Shown here: positions 54,841 to 63,945 of the stretch, piece by piece
Position numbering within the stretch: position 1 is the stretch's first letter
How the letters are laid out: each line of letters begins with the position of its first letter
Origin: Rhodospirillales bacterium 24-66-33
GTDB taxonomy: Bacteria > Pseudomonadota > Alphaproteobacteria > Reyranellales > Reyranellaceae
Length of the DNA stretch: 64,000 nucleotides
NCBI GenBank assembly: GCA_002281855.1
Contig: NCHQ01000025.1
Span: 1 to 64,000 of the forward strand
Reading direction: 5' to 3'
The notes under the pieces: model-generated
Told to the model about the DNA's origin: nothing
The model's database searches: none
The model's input: only the letters and a program-made list of their open reading frames with translations
Translations under genes and position numbers: made by a program

Positions 54841-55341
54841 ATGACGATTGGAACTCTGGCAGCAAGGACGCTCGGCGCGGGATTGGGGTTGCTGCTCCTG
54901 TCCGGATGCGAGGCGATGCGTGCGGATTTCGAGCGTCTCACGTCGCCCACGCCCTCTGCATCGGCGAGCGCCCGCAAGCCCACGCCGGCCGTCAAGCCGG
55001 CAGCCGCGCGTGTCGCGCCGAAACCTGCTGCCGCTCCCGCCGCGGCCGCTGCCTCGCCCGCGGCTGCCGCTGCGGACGTTCCGCCGCCGGTGCTCACGGG
55101 CTATCGCGAGTCCCAACTGCGGGCGATGCTCGGGCCGCCGACCAGCGAGGAGTCACATCCGCCCGGCAAGCAGTGGCGCTATCGCAACGGCAAGTGCACG
55201 CTCGACATCCAGCTCTACCCGGATGTCGAGACCAAACAGTACGGAACCCTCGCGTACAAGGTGAAGAGCGATGACGACACAGACGAAGGACGACGGTTCT
55301 GCCTGGCCCAGCTCCAATCCCGGATTCAAGCCGGACGCTGA
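54841..55341 (+). CDS. Putative lipoprotein with Ala/Pro linker
   Basis: A 166-residue protein starting at ATG 54841, since this gives a tidy lipoprotein signal with lipobox LSGC and Cys23. An Ala/Pro/Lys-rich linker at about 40-83 leads to a small domain (YRESQLRAMLGPP, KQWRYRNGKCTLDIQLYPDVETK) that recalls SmpA/BamE-like folds, though the match is loose. Its last 71 bp overlap the start of the response regulator gene in another frame. That overlap suggests linked expression. Confidence 0.8.
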   Translation: MTIGTLAARTLGAGLGLLLLSGCEAMRADFERLTSPTPSASASARKPTPAVKPAAARVAPKPAAAPAAAAASPAAAAADVPPPVLTGYRESQLRAMLGPPTSEESHPPGKQWRYRNGKCTLDIQLYPDVETKQYGTLAYKVKSDDDTDEGRRFCLAQLQSRIQAGR

Positions 55342-56068
55342 GATCGAAACGGGCCGCCGGGTCCGCATCGCCTTCGTGGAGGACGATGACGACTTCCGCG
55401 AGGCCGCGAGCCTCGAATTGGGCGACCATGGATTCGACGTCGCGGCTTTCGCCGACGGGACCGGCCTCGTCGAATTCCTGGAGACGGCCGACGACATCGA
55501 GATCGTCGTACTCGACTGGGGCCTGCCGCGCATCTCCGGCATCGACCTCCTGCCGCGGCTGAAGCGTGCCGGCATCAACCTGCCGGTCGTGTTCCTGACC
55601 GGCCACAGCGAGCCCAACTACGAGCAGCTTGCGCTGGATCGCGGCGCCATCGACTTCGTCGACAAGTCGCGCGGCGTGCCGATCCTCGCGCGCCGCCTGC
55701 GCCTGATCGCCGACCGCGCCGGCAAGCCGATGGCGGCCGATGGCGAAGGCAACTTCCATTGCGGCCGCCTGCTGCTGAAGCCGGCGGTCAGCCGCGCCTA
55801 CTGGGACGAAGCCGACCTCAATCTGACGGTGACGGAATTCAAGATCGTCCACACGCTTGCGGCCAATGTCGGCAGTTACGTGAGCTACCGCGCCGTCTAC
55901 GACTGCATGCACTATGTGGGCTTCATCGCCGGCAGCGGCGAGAACGGCTACCGGACCAACGTGCGGTCCTGCATCAAGCGCATCCGCAACAAGTTCCGCG
56001 CGATCGATCCCGAGTTCGGCGAGATCCAGAACTACCAGTCGTTCGGCTACCGCTGGGGCAAGGACTAG
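55271..56068 (+). CDS. ChvI-like response regulator
   Basis: A 265-residue response regulator. The receiver domain spans about 30-150, with acidic pocket Glu37-Asp40, phosphoacceptor Asp82 (VVLDWGLPRISG), Thr110 and Lys132. The winged-helix output domain is close to ChvI (LTVTEFKIVHTLAANVGSYVSYRAVYD and GYRTNVRSCIKRIRNKFR). No later in-frame start is plausible, so the 71-bp overlap with the lipoprotein gene is real. The sensor kinase follows 7 bp later. ChvI-like systems respond to envelope or acid stress. Confidence 0.92.
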   Translation: MTTQTKDDGSAWPSSNPGFKPDAEIETGRRVRIAFVEDDDDFREAASLELGDHGFDVAAFADGTGLVEFLETADDIEIVVLDWGLPRISGIDLLPRLKRAGINLPVVFLTGHSEPNYEQLALDRGAIDFVDKSRGVPILARRLRLIADRAGKPMAADGEGNFHCGRLLLKPAVSRAYWDEADLNLTVTEFKIVHTLAANVGSYVSYRAVYDCMHYVGFIAGSGENGYRTNVRSCIKRIRNKFRAIDPEFGEIQNYQSFGYRWGKD

Positions 56069-56075
56069 CCTTCCG

Positions 56076-57572
56076 GTGCTGCGCCGCCTCACCGCTTCGC
56101 TGACGCTGAAGCTGGTGGTGCTGATCGGCCTGTTCGTGGCACTGCCCATCGTGCTCTACGGCCAGTTCGAGAGCGCCGACAGCCAGATGCGGGCCCTGGT
56201 GACGCGTGCCATCCAGGATCGCAGCGCGCTGATCGCCGAGGCGCTGGCGCCCGTGCTGCGCGACACCGATCCGGCGGCGCCCATGAACATGAACCGCGAA
56301 CTCGAGAAGTATGCGAGCAGCGGGACCGTTCTGAAGCTGATGTACCAGCCGCCGGCGGCGCGTTCGGCGAGCCGCTTCTTTCTCGTGGGCTCGGCGCCGC
56401 CGCTGGCGCCCGAGGCGGTGAGCGCGGAGCTCGAGGAACTCAGCCAGCGCGGGCTCCTCCAACGCCTGTCCGAGGCCTGCACGTGGAACGCCGCCGACGA
56501 GATGCGCTACCGCCGCGCCGACGGCACGGTCGAGCTGCTGACCTCGATCATCCCGATCCGCGCCCGCGGCAACTGCTGGATCCTGACGACGACGCATGTC
56601 GCGTCGGACTTCCTCAACACGTCGATCGGCCGTCCCTACTGGGAAACGCGCGAGGTCCGCATCGCCGCCGCGATCTATCTCGTGGGGGCGATGCTCGCCG
56701 TGCTGGTGGCGCTTGGTATGCGCCTCAGCCTGCGCCGCTTCCGCAACGTCGCCGACGAGATCGCGCTGGGCCGCGCCGTCGATGCGACCTTCGTCGAGCG
56801 CAACACCGTGCCCGAACTCGCGGGCGTGGCGCGCGACTTCGACCGGCTGGTGCACGAGCTGCGTCGGGTGTCGCGGGAGATCCGCCAATCAGCCGAGGAC
56901 AATGCGCATGCGTTCAAGACGCCGCTCGCCGCCGTGCAATCGGCGCTGCGCCCGGTACGCCGCGCGGTGCCCGAGGACGACTCGCGCGCCCGGCGGGCGC
57001 TCGAGATCGTGGACTCCTCGCTGGCGCGCCTGCTCGGCCTCGTGAATGCCGCGCAGCGCCACGACATGGGAACGGCCGACATCATCGACGCGCCGCGCAT
57101 GCCGACCGAACTTGCCCCCCTCGTCGAGGAGGCGGCGCGGCAAGTCCAGGAGATCCTCGCAGCGCGCGAGATCGGCCTGGTCCTGAAGCTCGAGCGCGGA
57201 ATCGCGGTTCGCACCGCGGCAGGCATGCTGGAAGCCGCGCTGCAGGCCGTGCTCGAGAACGCCATCAGCTTCTCGCCCGGCGGGACGGCGGTGACTGTTT
57301 CGCTGCACGCGTCGACAGATACGGTCGAGCTGCGCGTCGAAGACGAAGGTCCCGGCATCGACCCCGAGAAGATTGAACGTCTGTTCGAACGCTACTTCTC
57401 ATCGCGTCCCGACGATGGCATAGGCAGCGATCGCAGCGTCAAGCATTCGGGACTGGGTCTCTGGATCGTGCGCCGCAACGTCGAGGCATTGGGAGGCCAG
57501 GTGAAGGTCGCCAACCGTCCAAGCCACGGCTTCTCGGTCACGATGGTGCTGCCTCGGTTCGTCATCCACTAG
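56076..57572 (+). CDS. ChvG-like sensor histidine kinase
   Basis: A 498-residue membrane kinase from GTG 56076, with AAGGA about 11 bases upstream. A first TM helix at about 10-28, a periplasmic region and a second helix at about 195-213 precede a HAMP-like linker. The phospho-acceptor is His278 in NAHAFKTPLAAVQSALR, and the ATP-binding domain shows VLENAISFSPGG, DEGPGID and GLGLWIV. It partners the preceding response regulator. A longer upstream frame lies in the regulator gene. Confidence 0.92.
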   Translation: MLRRLTASLTLKLVVLIGLFVALPIVLYGQFESADSQMRALVTRAIQDRSALIAEALAPVLRDTDPAAPMNMNRELEKYASSGTVLKLMYQPPAARSASRFFLVGSAPPLAPEAVSAELEELSQRGLLQRLSEACTWNAADEMRYRRADGTVELLTSIIPIRARGNCWILTTTHVASDFLNTSIGRPYWETREVRIAAAIYLVGAMLAVLVALGMRLSLRRFRNVADEIALGRAVDATFVERNTVPELAGVARDFDRLVHELRRVSREIRQSAEDNAHAFKTPLAAVQSALRPVRRAVPEDDSRARRALEIVDSSLARLLGLVNAAQRHDMGTADIIDAPRMPTELAPLVEEAARQVQEILAAREIGLVLKLERGIAVRTAAGMLEAALQAVLENAISFSPGGTAVTVSLHASTDTVELRVEDEGPGIDPEKIERLFERYFSSRPDDGIGSDRSVKHSGLGLWIVRRNVEALGGQVKVANRPSHGFSVTMVLPRFVIH

Positions 57573-57597
57573 CCGGCTTTCGAAAGGTCAGGAGATC

Positions 57598-58437
57598 ATG
57601 AGCGCCGTCACCGCAGCCAAGAGAGTGAGCACGCCGCAGATCCGCGCCCGCAAGGGCGGCGAGCCGATCGTCTGCCTCACCGCCTACACCACGCAGATGG
57701 CGCGATGGCTCGATCCGCATGTCGACCTGCTGCTGGTCGGCGATTCGCTGGGCATGGTGCTCTACGGCTTCGACAGCACGCTGCCCGTGACGTTGGACAT
57801 GATGATCGCCCACGGCTCGGCCGTGATGCGCGGCTCGAGCCACGCCTGCGTGATCGTCGACCTGCCCTTCGGCAGCTACCAGGCGAGCCCGGAGCAGGCC
57901 TTCCACAGCGCCGCACGCATCATGTCCGAGACCGGGGCGAGCGGCGTGAAGCTGGAGGGCGGCGAGGTCATGGCCGAGACCGTGCGCTACCTCGTGCAGC
58001 GCGGCATTCCGGTCTGCGCCCATGTCGGGCTGATGCCGCAGGCGGTGAACGTGGCCGGCGGCTTCAAGGCCACCGGCCGTTCCGAGGAGGAAGCGCAGCA
58101 GGTGACCCGCGACGCCGAGGCGATGGCCGAGGCCGGCGCCTTCGCGATCGTGCTGGAAGGCACGCTGGAGCCGGTGGCGGCCGCCATCACGAGGTCGTTG
58201 CCGATTCCGACCATCGGGATCGGCGCCTCGCCGGCCTGCGACGGCCAGATCCTGGTGTCCGAAGACGTGTTCGGCCTGTTCAGCGATTTCACCCCGCGGT
58301 TCGTGAAGCGCTATGCAGATCTCGGCGGCAAGATAGCCGAGGCGGCTGCCGCCTATGCGACCGATGTGCGGAGCCGGGGTTTTCCCGCGATGGAGCATTG
58401 CTTCCTGCCCAAATCCGGTGGTCAATCCCGATCCTAG
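57598..58437 (+). CDS. panB: 3-methyl-2-oxobutanoate hydroxymethyltransferase
   Basis: A 279-residue TIM-barrel enzyme of pantothenate synthesis that adds a hydroxymethyl group to 2-oxoisovalerate from methylene-tetrahydrofolate. Signatures are LTAYTTQMARWLD, LLLVGDSLGMVLYG, GVKLEGGEVM and ALEGTLEPVA-like VLEGTLEPVAAAIT, with GIGASPACDGQILV near the end. A Gln-Ser-rich tail ends the protein. No panC or panD is beside it; it is followed by GMC and esterase genes. Confidence 0.95.
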   Translation: MSAVTAAKRVSTPQIRARKGGEPIVCLTAYTTQMARWLDPHVDLLLVGDSLGMVLYGFDSTLPVTLDMMIAHGSAVMRGSSHACVIVDLPFGSYQASPEQAFHSAARIMSETGASGVKLEGGEVMAETVRYLVQRGIPVCAHVGLMPQAVNVAGGFKATGRSEEEAQQVTRDAEAMAEAGAFAIVLEGTLEPVAAAITRSLPIPTIGIGASPACDGQILVSEDVFGLFSDFTPRFVKRYADLGGKIAEAAAAYATDVRSRGFPAMEHCFLPKSGGQSRS

Positions 58438-58452
58438 GGAGGAATCGACCGG

Positions 58453-60093
58453 ATGGAGAGTTTCGACTACGTGATCGTGGGGGCCGGTTCGGCTGGCAGC
58501 GTGCTGGCCAACCGGTTGAGCGAGGACCCCAACGTCACGGTCTGCGTGCTCGAAGCCGGCCCGCGCGACTGGCATCCCTTCATCCACATCCCGGCCGGCT
58601 TCATGTACACGCTGGTCGATCCCAAGGTGAACTGGCTCTACAAGGCCGAGCCCAGCGAATGGACCGGCGGCCGTGCCATCGCCGCGCCGCGCGGCAAGAC
58701 CCTGGGCGGCTCGAGCTCGATCAACGGCCACATCTACAATCGCGGCCAGCGCCTCGACTTCGACGGCTGGGCCCAGCGCGGCAATCGCGGCTGGGGCTAC
58801 TCCGACGTGCTTCCCTATTTCCGTCGCAGCGAGCACCGCATGGCGAGCGATGCCGATGCCACGTTCCGCGGCAGTGACGGCAACCTGCCGATCACCGACC
58901 TCGAATGGCGCGACCCCTTGTGCGAAGCCTTCATCGAAGGCGCCGTGGAACAGGGCATCCCGCGTAATCCCGACTACAACGGCACGAAACAGGCGGGCGT
59001 GAGCTACGTCCAGCGCATCATCAAGAACGGCCGCAGGGTCAGCGCCGCCCGCGGCTATCTGCATCCCGCGATGTCGCGGCCCAACCTGACGGTGCGAACC
59101 CATGCGCAGGCGACGTCGATCGTCCTCGAGGGCAAGCGCGCGGTCGGCGTCCGCTATCGCAAGGGCGGCCGCACCGGCACGCCGATGGAGGTGCGCGCCA
59201 CCCGGGAGGTGATCCTGAGCGGCGGCACCGTGAACTCGCCGCAGCTCCTGCAGCTTTCGGGCATCGGCCCCGGCCCCTTGCTCAAGTCGCTCGGCATCGA
59301 GGTGAAGCACGAGCTGGCGGGCGTGGGCGAGAATCTGCGCGACCACTACGCGCCGCGCTTCGTCGCGCGTGTGAAGAACGCCACCAGCATCAACGAGCGC
59401 TCCAAGGGACTGCGCCTGGCCGGCGAGGTCCTGAAATACGTCACGACGCGCAAGGGTCTCCTGACGCTCAATCCGACGCTGATCTACGTCTTCTGGAAGT
59501 CCGACGAGAGCATCGAGAACTACGACCTGCAGCTCACCTTCACGCCCGCCAGCTACAAGGAGGGGGTGCAGTCGACACTCGACGATTTCCCCGGCATGAC
59601 CATTGCCTCGTGGCAGCAGCGGCCCGATTCGATCGGCTATGTCCGCGCCCGCTCGGCCGATCCGTTCGAGCATCCGATCATCCAGCCGAACTACCTGGGC
59701 GCCGAGAGCGACCGTCGTGTGCTGCTGGCCGGCATGAAGCTGGCGCGCCGGCTGCTGGGCTCCAAGGCGCTCAGCAAATACTACGACCGTGAGGAATTCC
59801 CCGGCGCCGCGAAACAGTCGGATGCCGACCTGATGCAGGCCGCCAAGGAACGCGGCACGACCACGTTCCATCTGATGGGCTCCTGCCGCATGGCGCCGGA
59901 CACCGACCCGACCGCCGTCGTCGACGACCAGCTCCGCGTGCGCGGCATCGAGGGGCTGCGCGTGGTCGATGCGTCGGTCATGCCGACCATGCCGTCCGCA
60001 AATCTCAACGCCTCGGTCCTGATGATCGCCGAGAAGGCAGCCGACATGATCCGCGGCAAGCCCGCACTCGACGCCGTGATGCTGAAGGACTGA
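58453..60093 (+). CDS. GMC-family FAD oxidoreductase (second)
   Basis: A 546-residue GMC oxidoreductase. FAD motif VIVGAGSAGSVLANRLSED, then RGKTLGGSSSINGHIYNRGQ and SGGTVNSPQLLQLSGIGP. The active-site His lies in TTFHLMGSCRMAPD and the final Asn in SANLNASVLMIAEKA. Closest in type to choline or alcohol dehydrogenases. GGGAGG precedes ATG 58453. Its stop TGA overlaps the ATG of the esterase gene downstream. Confidence 0.93.
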   Translation: MESFDYVIVGAGSAGSVLANRLSEDPNVTVCVLEAGPRDWHPFIHIPAGFMYTLVDPKVNWLYKAEPSEWTGGRAIAAPRGKTLGGSSSINGHIYNRGQRLDFDGWAQRGNRGWGYSDVLPYFRRSEHRMASDADATFRGSDGNLPITDLEWRDPLCEAFIEGAVEQGIPRNPDYNGTKQAGVSYVQRIIKNGRRVSAARGYLHPAMSRPNLTVRTHAQATSIVLEGKRAVGVRYRKGGRTGTPMEVRATREVILSGGTVNSPQLLQLSGIGPGPLLKSLGIEVKHELAGVGENLRDHYAPRFVARVKNATSINERSKGLRLAGEVLKYVTTRKGLLTLNPTLIYVFWKSDESIENYDLQLTFTPASYKEGVQSTLDDFPGMTIASWQQRPDSIGYVRARSADPFEHPIIQPNYLGAESDRRVLLAGMKLARRLLGSKALSKYYDREEFPGAAKQSDADLMQAAKERGTTTFHLMGSCRMAPDTDPTAVVDDQLRVRGIEGLRVVDASVMPTMPSANLNASVLMIAEKAADMIRGKPALDAVMLKD

Positions 60094-61184
60094 TGGCCGA
60101 CGAGGCCGCCATCGAGGCCCTCGCGGCGCTGGTGCCGGCCACCCTGCGGGCGCTGCACGCGATCGAATTCGCGAGCCGGCACCTCTCTCCGCAGACGCTC
60201 CCGCAGATCGTCGAGACCCTCGCCGGCCGCAACGACGATCTCGCGCCCGCGCTCGCCGCTTCGCGCGCGCTCGACTGGCCGGGGCGGCTGGCGCCGGTGC
60301 GCGATCATCTCGAACGCGCGGCGGCGTTCGCCGAGGAAACGATCCAGGGTCTGCGGGCCGCTCCCGAGGCGCCGCAGCCGATCGTGGCCGCCTATCGCAG
60401 CCTGCGCGGTTATCCCCGGGCCTGCGAGGCACTCTATCCGCTGTCGCCGTTCCTTCGACCTGTCGGCCACTTCTTCCTCGAACAGCCGGCGCGCAGTGAC
60501 GCGGATCTGCAGGCGCGTCTGGCCGCCGCCGACCCGACGCGGGAGGGCGTCGGCTTCATGCATATCGGGGGGCCGTCCGGCACGCGCGGCGCCTTCTCGC
60601 TCTACGTGCCCGAGTATTACGACCCGGCCAGGAGCTGGCCGCTGGTCGTGGCGCTGCACGGCGGCAGCGGCAATGGCGGCGCCTTCCTGTGGAGCTGGGT
60701 GCGCGAGGCCCGGACGCGCGGCTTCATCGTGCTGGCGCCCACGGCTTCGGGCAGCACCTGGTCGCTGATGGAACCGGAGATCGACGGGCCGCTGATCGAC
60801 CGTATGGCGTCCGGCGTCGCCAATGACTGGAACGTGGATTCCTCGCATCAGCTCCTGACCGGCATGAGCGACGGCGGCACCTTCACCTATGTGATCGGCC
60901 TCGACGCCGCGTGCCGCTTCACCCACCTCGCGCCGGTCGCCGCGAGCTTCCATCCGATGCTGATGACCGCCGCCGATCCCGATCGCGTCCGCGGCCTGCC
61001 CGTCCACATCGTGCATGGAACCCAGGACTGGATGTTTCCGCCGGAGATGGCCCAGGGTGCCGAGCGGGCCCTGAGGCAGGCCGGCGCCGACGTCACCTAT
61101 CGCGAGGTCGCCGACCTGTCGCACACCTATCCGCGCGACGAGAATGCGCGGATCCTCGACTGGTTCCTGCCGACGCCGCGTTAG
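60093..61184 (+). CDS. Alpha/beta hydrolase (carboxylesterase/PHB-depolymerase-like)
   Basis: A 363-residue hydrolase. About 130 N-terminal residues are helical and unfamiliar; the alpha/beta domain begins near 165 (FSLYVPEYYDPARSWPLVVALHGGSGNGG). The nucleophile Ser is in LLTGMSDGGTF, the acid in VHGTQDWMFP and the His in VADLSHTYP. Overlap with the GMC gene stop (TGATG) indicates coupled translation. It could cleave an ester formed or used with the GMC enzyme. Confidence 0.85.
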   Translation: MADEAAIEALAALVPATLRALHAIEFASRHLSPQTLPQIVETLAGRNDDLAPALAASRALDWPGRLAPVRDHLERAAAFAEETIQGLRAAPEAPQPIVAAYRSLRGYPRACEALYPLSPFLRPVGHFFLEQPARSDADLQARLAAADPTREGVGFMHIGGPSGTRGAFSLYVPEYYDPARSWPLVVALHGGSGNGGAFLWSWVREARTRGFIVLAPTASGSTWSLMEPEIDGPLIDRMASGVANDWNVDSSHQLLTGMSDGGTFTYVIGLDAACRFTHLAPVAASFHPMLMTAADPDRVRGLPVHIVHGTQDWMFPPEMAQGAERALRQAGADVTYREVADLSHTYPRDENARILDWFLPTPR

Positions 61185-62551
61185 GAACGGGGTCCCTCGT
61201 CGATGCCGACAGGGGCAGGCACGCCGGCCTCGACCCGCGGTGGCACAGCCTGGCCGGAAAGCCGCAGGGTGCGCTCCAGCAGCAGCTCGTAGAGCGGCCG
61301 GCCGCCCAATGCCTGCGATACGGCGTTGGCCGTCACGCAGGTCACGATCAGGGGCAGGATGAGCGCATAGCCGCCGGTCAACTCAGCCGCCAGCACGACG
61401 CCGACCAGCGGCGCGCGAATGGAGGCGGAAAACAAACCGCCCATCGCGGCGATGGCGAACGCGGCGCCCGCCAGCGGCGGCAGCGGTACGGCCGTCTGGA
61501 GCAGCCATGCAGCGACCAGGCCCACCGTGGTGGCAAGGGTCAACAGTGGCGCGAAGATGCCGCCGGGGACACCGACGGGATAGCTCACCATGACGCCGAC
61601 GAAGCGCAACAGGCACAGCAGCAAAAGCGTCGTGATCGGCAGGTTCGCGGAGACGAGGCCCGGGATCAGCAGCTCGCCGCCGCCCACCGCCTGTGGCAGC
61701 ACCAGCGCCAGCGCGCCGATTGCGGCGCCGACCATAAGGGCCGGCACGAACGGCACCTTTCGGAACGTGTCTGCCACCCAGTCGAGCAGGAACAGCAGCG
61801 TGCGATTGAAGACGATGCCCAGCCCGCCCAGCAACACGCCCAGCACCAGGAAGGCCGGCAGCAGCGACAGCGGCATCTCCGCATTGTCGAGCTTGAGCTG
61901 TGGCGCGGTGCCGCCCACCAGCTCCATGCCGATGGCGCTGGCCGTCGAGGCGATGATGACGGCGGTGTAGGAGCGCAAGGTGTAGCGGAACTGCTTGCGT
62001 GTCTCCTCGATGACGAAAAGGATCGCCGCCAGCGGTGCGTTGAAGGCAGCCGCCAGGCCGGCTGCGGCGCCGGCCGCCAGCAGACCGCGCAACTCCGCTT
62101 CGCTGAGCTTGAAGCGCTCGGAAATGGCCTGCGCGATCGAGGCACCCATATGAATGGTTGGCCCCTCGCGTCCCGCCACGAGGCCCGACGACAAAGCGAG
62201 CACGCCGCCAACGAACTTCACGGGCAGGATGCGGCGCCAGCGCACTTCGCGTAGCCCCTCCATGGCGCCCTCGATTTCCTGCACGCCGCTGCCCGCCGCT
62301 TCGGGCGCAACGGAGCGCGTGAGGAAGAAGGCCGCCACCAGTGCGATGGCAGCCGTCGCGGCCGCTGCGGCTATGGTGAGGGGCCCGTCTCCGAGGTACG
62401 CCACCAGCCACGACGGCCACCGCACCAGCGTATCGACGACAAGATGAAAGGCGGCGCCCAGTACACCGGTAGCCAGCCCGCAAAGAGCCGCGAGCAAATA
62501 AAGCGAAGCATCGGGGATCGATTGCTCCGCCGGCCGATCCCCTGAACTCAC
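61181..62551 (-). CDS. CLC-family chloride channel/antiporter
   Basis: A 456-residue CLC protein. Selectivity motifs are GSGVQ (87-91), GREGP (127-131, with gating Glu129) and GGIFAP. The inner proton Glu lies in VIEETRKQFRY, matching the coupled Cl-/H+ antiporters. Its stop overlaps that of the convergent esterase gene by four bases. No cytoplasmic CBS domain is present. It probably exchanges chloride for protons across the inner membrane. Confidence 0.93.
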   Translation of the reverse strand: MSSGDRPAEQSIPDASLYLLAALCGLATGVLGAAFHLVVDTLVRWPSWLVAYLGDGPLTIAAAAATAAIALVAAFFLTRSVAPEAAGSGVQEIEGAMEGLREVRWRRILPVKFVGGVLALSSGLVAGREGPTIHMGASIAQAISERFKLSEAELRGLLAAGAAAGLAAAFNAPLAAILFVIEETRKQFRYTLRSYTAVIIASTASAIGMELVGGTAPQLKLDNAEMPLSLLPAFLVLGVLLGGLGIVFNRTLLFLLDWVADTFRKVPFVPALMVGAAIGALALVLPQAVGGGELLIPGLVSANLPITTLLLLCLLRFVGVMVSYPVGVPGGIFAPLLTLATTVGLVAAWLLQTAVPLPPLAGAAFAIAAMGGLFSASIRAPLVGVVLAAELTGGYALILPLIVTCVTANAVSQALGGRPLYELLLERTLRLSGQAVPPRVEAGVPAPVGIDEGPRS

Positions 62552-62608
62552 GCCTGCCCTCCCTTGATGCGGCGCAATAATGCCCGCCGAGGGAGGCGTG
62601 TCAAAGAG

Positions 62609-63250
62609 TCAGCGCGTCAGGACGATGTCGCCGAGGTCGCTGCGCACTTCCCAGTGATGCCGTTCCAATTCGGGATCGATGTGCTCCTCGGCCGGGAAGC
62701 CGAGGCAGAGATAAGCGACGAGGTTCCAGCCGACGGGCACATCGAGCGCGCGCGTCACCTTCTTCGGATCGAGGATCGAAACCCAGCCCATGCCGATCCC
62801 GTCGGCGCGTGCGGCGAGCCACAGGGTCTGGATCGCGGCGACCACCGAGTAGTGCAGCGTCTCCGGCATGGTCTGCTGGCCCAACCCGCTGCCGGTATGG
62901 GTGCCGTCGTCGGAGAAGACCGCCAGGTGGACCGGCGCCTCCTTGAGGCCCGCCAGCTTCAGGCCGGCATAGATCGCATGCTTCTCGCCGGAGTAGCCGG
63001 CAAGCGCCTCCTCATTGGCCTGCGTGAAGCTTTCGACCACGGCGCGGCGGCGCTCCGGCGATTCGACATGCACGAACCGCCAGGGCTGGCTGAGGCCGAC
63101 CGACGGCGCATGGCTCGCCACTTCCAGCAGCGCGTCGATACGCTCGCGGGGGATCGGATCGGTGCGGAACCGCCGCACGTCGCGCCGCCACAGGACCAGT
63201 TCGCGAAACTCGGCCCGGAAGGCCGCGTCGAATTGCGGATGCGTCGCCAT
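62609..63250 (-). CDS. bluB: 5,6-dimethylbenzimidazole synthase
   Basis: A 213-residue flavin-destroying enzyme that makes the lower ligand of vitamin B12 from FMNH2 and O2. Start at ATG 63250 with GGTGGAG upstream, preferred over GTG 63280. BluB markers are WRRDVRRFRTDPIP, SVGLSQPWRFVHV, TGSGLGQQTMPETLHYSVVAAIQ and MGWVSILDP. It belongs with the cobalamin genes to the right. I considered the RutE nitroreductase, but these motifs are specific to BluB. Confidence 0.95.
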   Translation of the reverse strand: MATHPQFDAAFRAEFRELVLWRRDVRRFRTDPIPRERIDALLEVASHAPSVGLSQPWRFVHVESPERRRAVVESFTQANEEALAGYSGEKHAIYAGLKLAGLKEAPVHLAVFSDDGTHTGSGLGQQTMPETLHYSVVAAIQTLWLAARADGIGMGWVSILDPKKVTRALDVPVGWNLVAYLCLGFPAEEHIDPELERHHWEVRSDLGDIVLTR

Positions 63251-63357
63251 CAACTCCACCGATCGATTGGATGAACGCACGAGCGATGCGTCGCCCGTCG
63301 ACAGGAGGCAAGAGGAATAAAACTCGCGACCGGACGCGCCGGTTCCCGTGCTCTGTT

Positions 63358-63741
63358 CTATCGTCCTTCTCCGATGGCGATGGCGCAGGTCGCGTGTTCG
63401 GTCGCCACGCGGGTCCCCAGCAATCGGCCTTCGCGGCCCGCCGCCACGAGGGCCGACGCTTCCGCGATCGACGGCAACCCCTTTGCTGCGAGAACCAGCT
63501 TGGAGGCCGTGAGCACGCGCCCCGCGACGCGGTCGAGATCGTCCACCGTGCAGGCGACAAATCTCACCGACAGCCGCCGCGCGACTTCTACGAAGGCCTG
63601 TTCGGTCGCTTTTTCCGATTCCGTGGCCAGCGCGTCCAGTCGTTCGACGGGCAAGTCGAACAGGCCGAGCGCCATGCGCACGATCCGCTCGATCTCGTCC
63701 GCCGATGCCTCGCGCCGATAGCCCACGCCGGCGACGATCAT
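63358..63741 (-). CDS. cobE: CobE/CbiG C-terminal-like cobalamin biosynthesis protein
   Basis: A 127-residue protein similar to CobE and the C-terminal domain of CbiG. The N-terminal strand VAGVGYRREASADEI and the later GLPSIAEASALVAAGREGRLLGTRVATEHATCAIA are typical. Its precise step in aerobic corrin-ring building is not well defined. It lies between bluB and the start of cobQ on the opposite strand from the latter. Confidence 0.88.
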   Translation of the reverse strand: MIVAGVGYRREASADEIERIVRMALGLFDLPVERLDALATESEKATEQAFVEVARRLSVRFVACTVDDLDRVAGRVLTASKLVLAAKGLPSIAEASALVAAGREGRLLGTRVATEHATCAIAIGEGR

Positions 63742-63945
63742 CGCCGGCTCACGCAGAGGCTGCGCATGCCGTTACGCGACGGCCATCGAGGGCGAAAGAG
63801 CATCACCATTCCGGAGCCTCTCCGACACGCGCCTTGGGGCGCGCGTTCATTTCAGTTAGGGTCCGGTCTTGCCGTGCGTCAACGCGATTCATGCAGCAGG
63901 GACGCGCGATCACGGCCCGTCCCTTCTGACTCGATCGGAGACTCC
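63742..63945. other. Divergent gap between cobE-like and cobQ genes
   Basis: A 204-bp gap. I looked for a cobalamin riboswitch and did not see the conserved core blocks, and I see no gene. It must contain promoters for both flanking genes. Confidence 0.4.

Noticed and set aside
57562..60432. A 956-codon minus-strand open frame
   Set aside because: It lies fully antisense to panB, a GMC gene and the start of the esterase gene, and its His/Arg/Ala/Gly-rich product is typical of an antisense GC-rich frame.
62609..63250. BluB gene as a possible RutE
   Set aside because: Both belong to the nitroreductase fold, but the motifs PSVGLSQPWRF and GSGLGQQTMPET and the cobalamin neighbours fit BluB.
63742..63945. 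Cobalamin riboswitch in front of cobQ
   Set aside because: The conserved core blocks of the element could not be found by eye.
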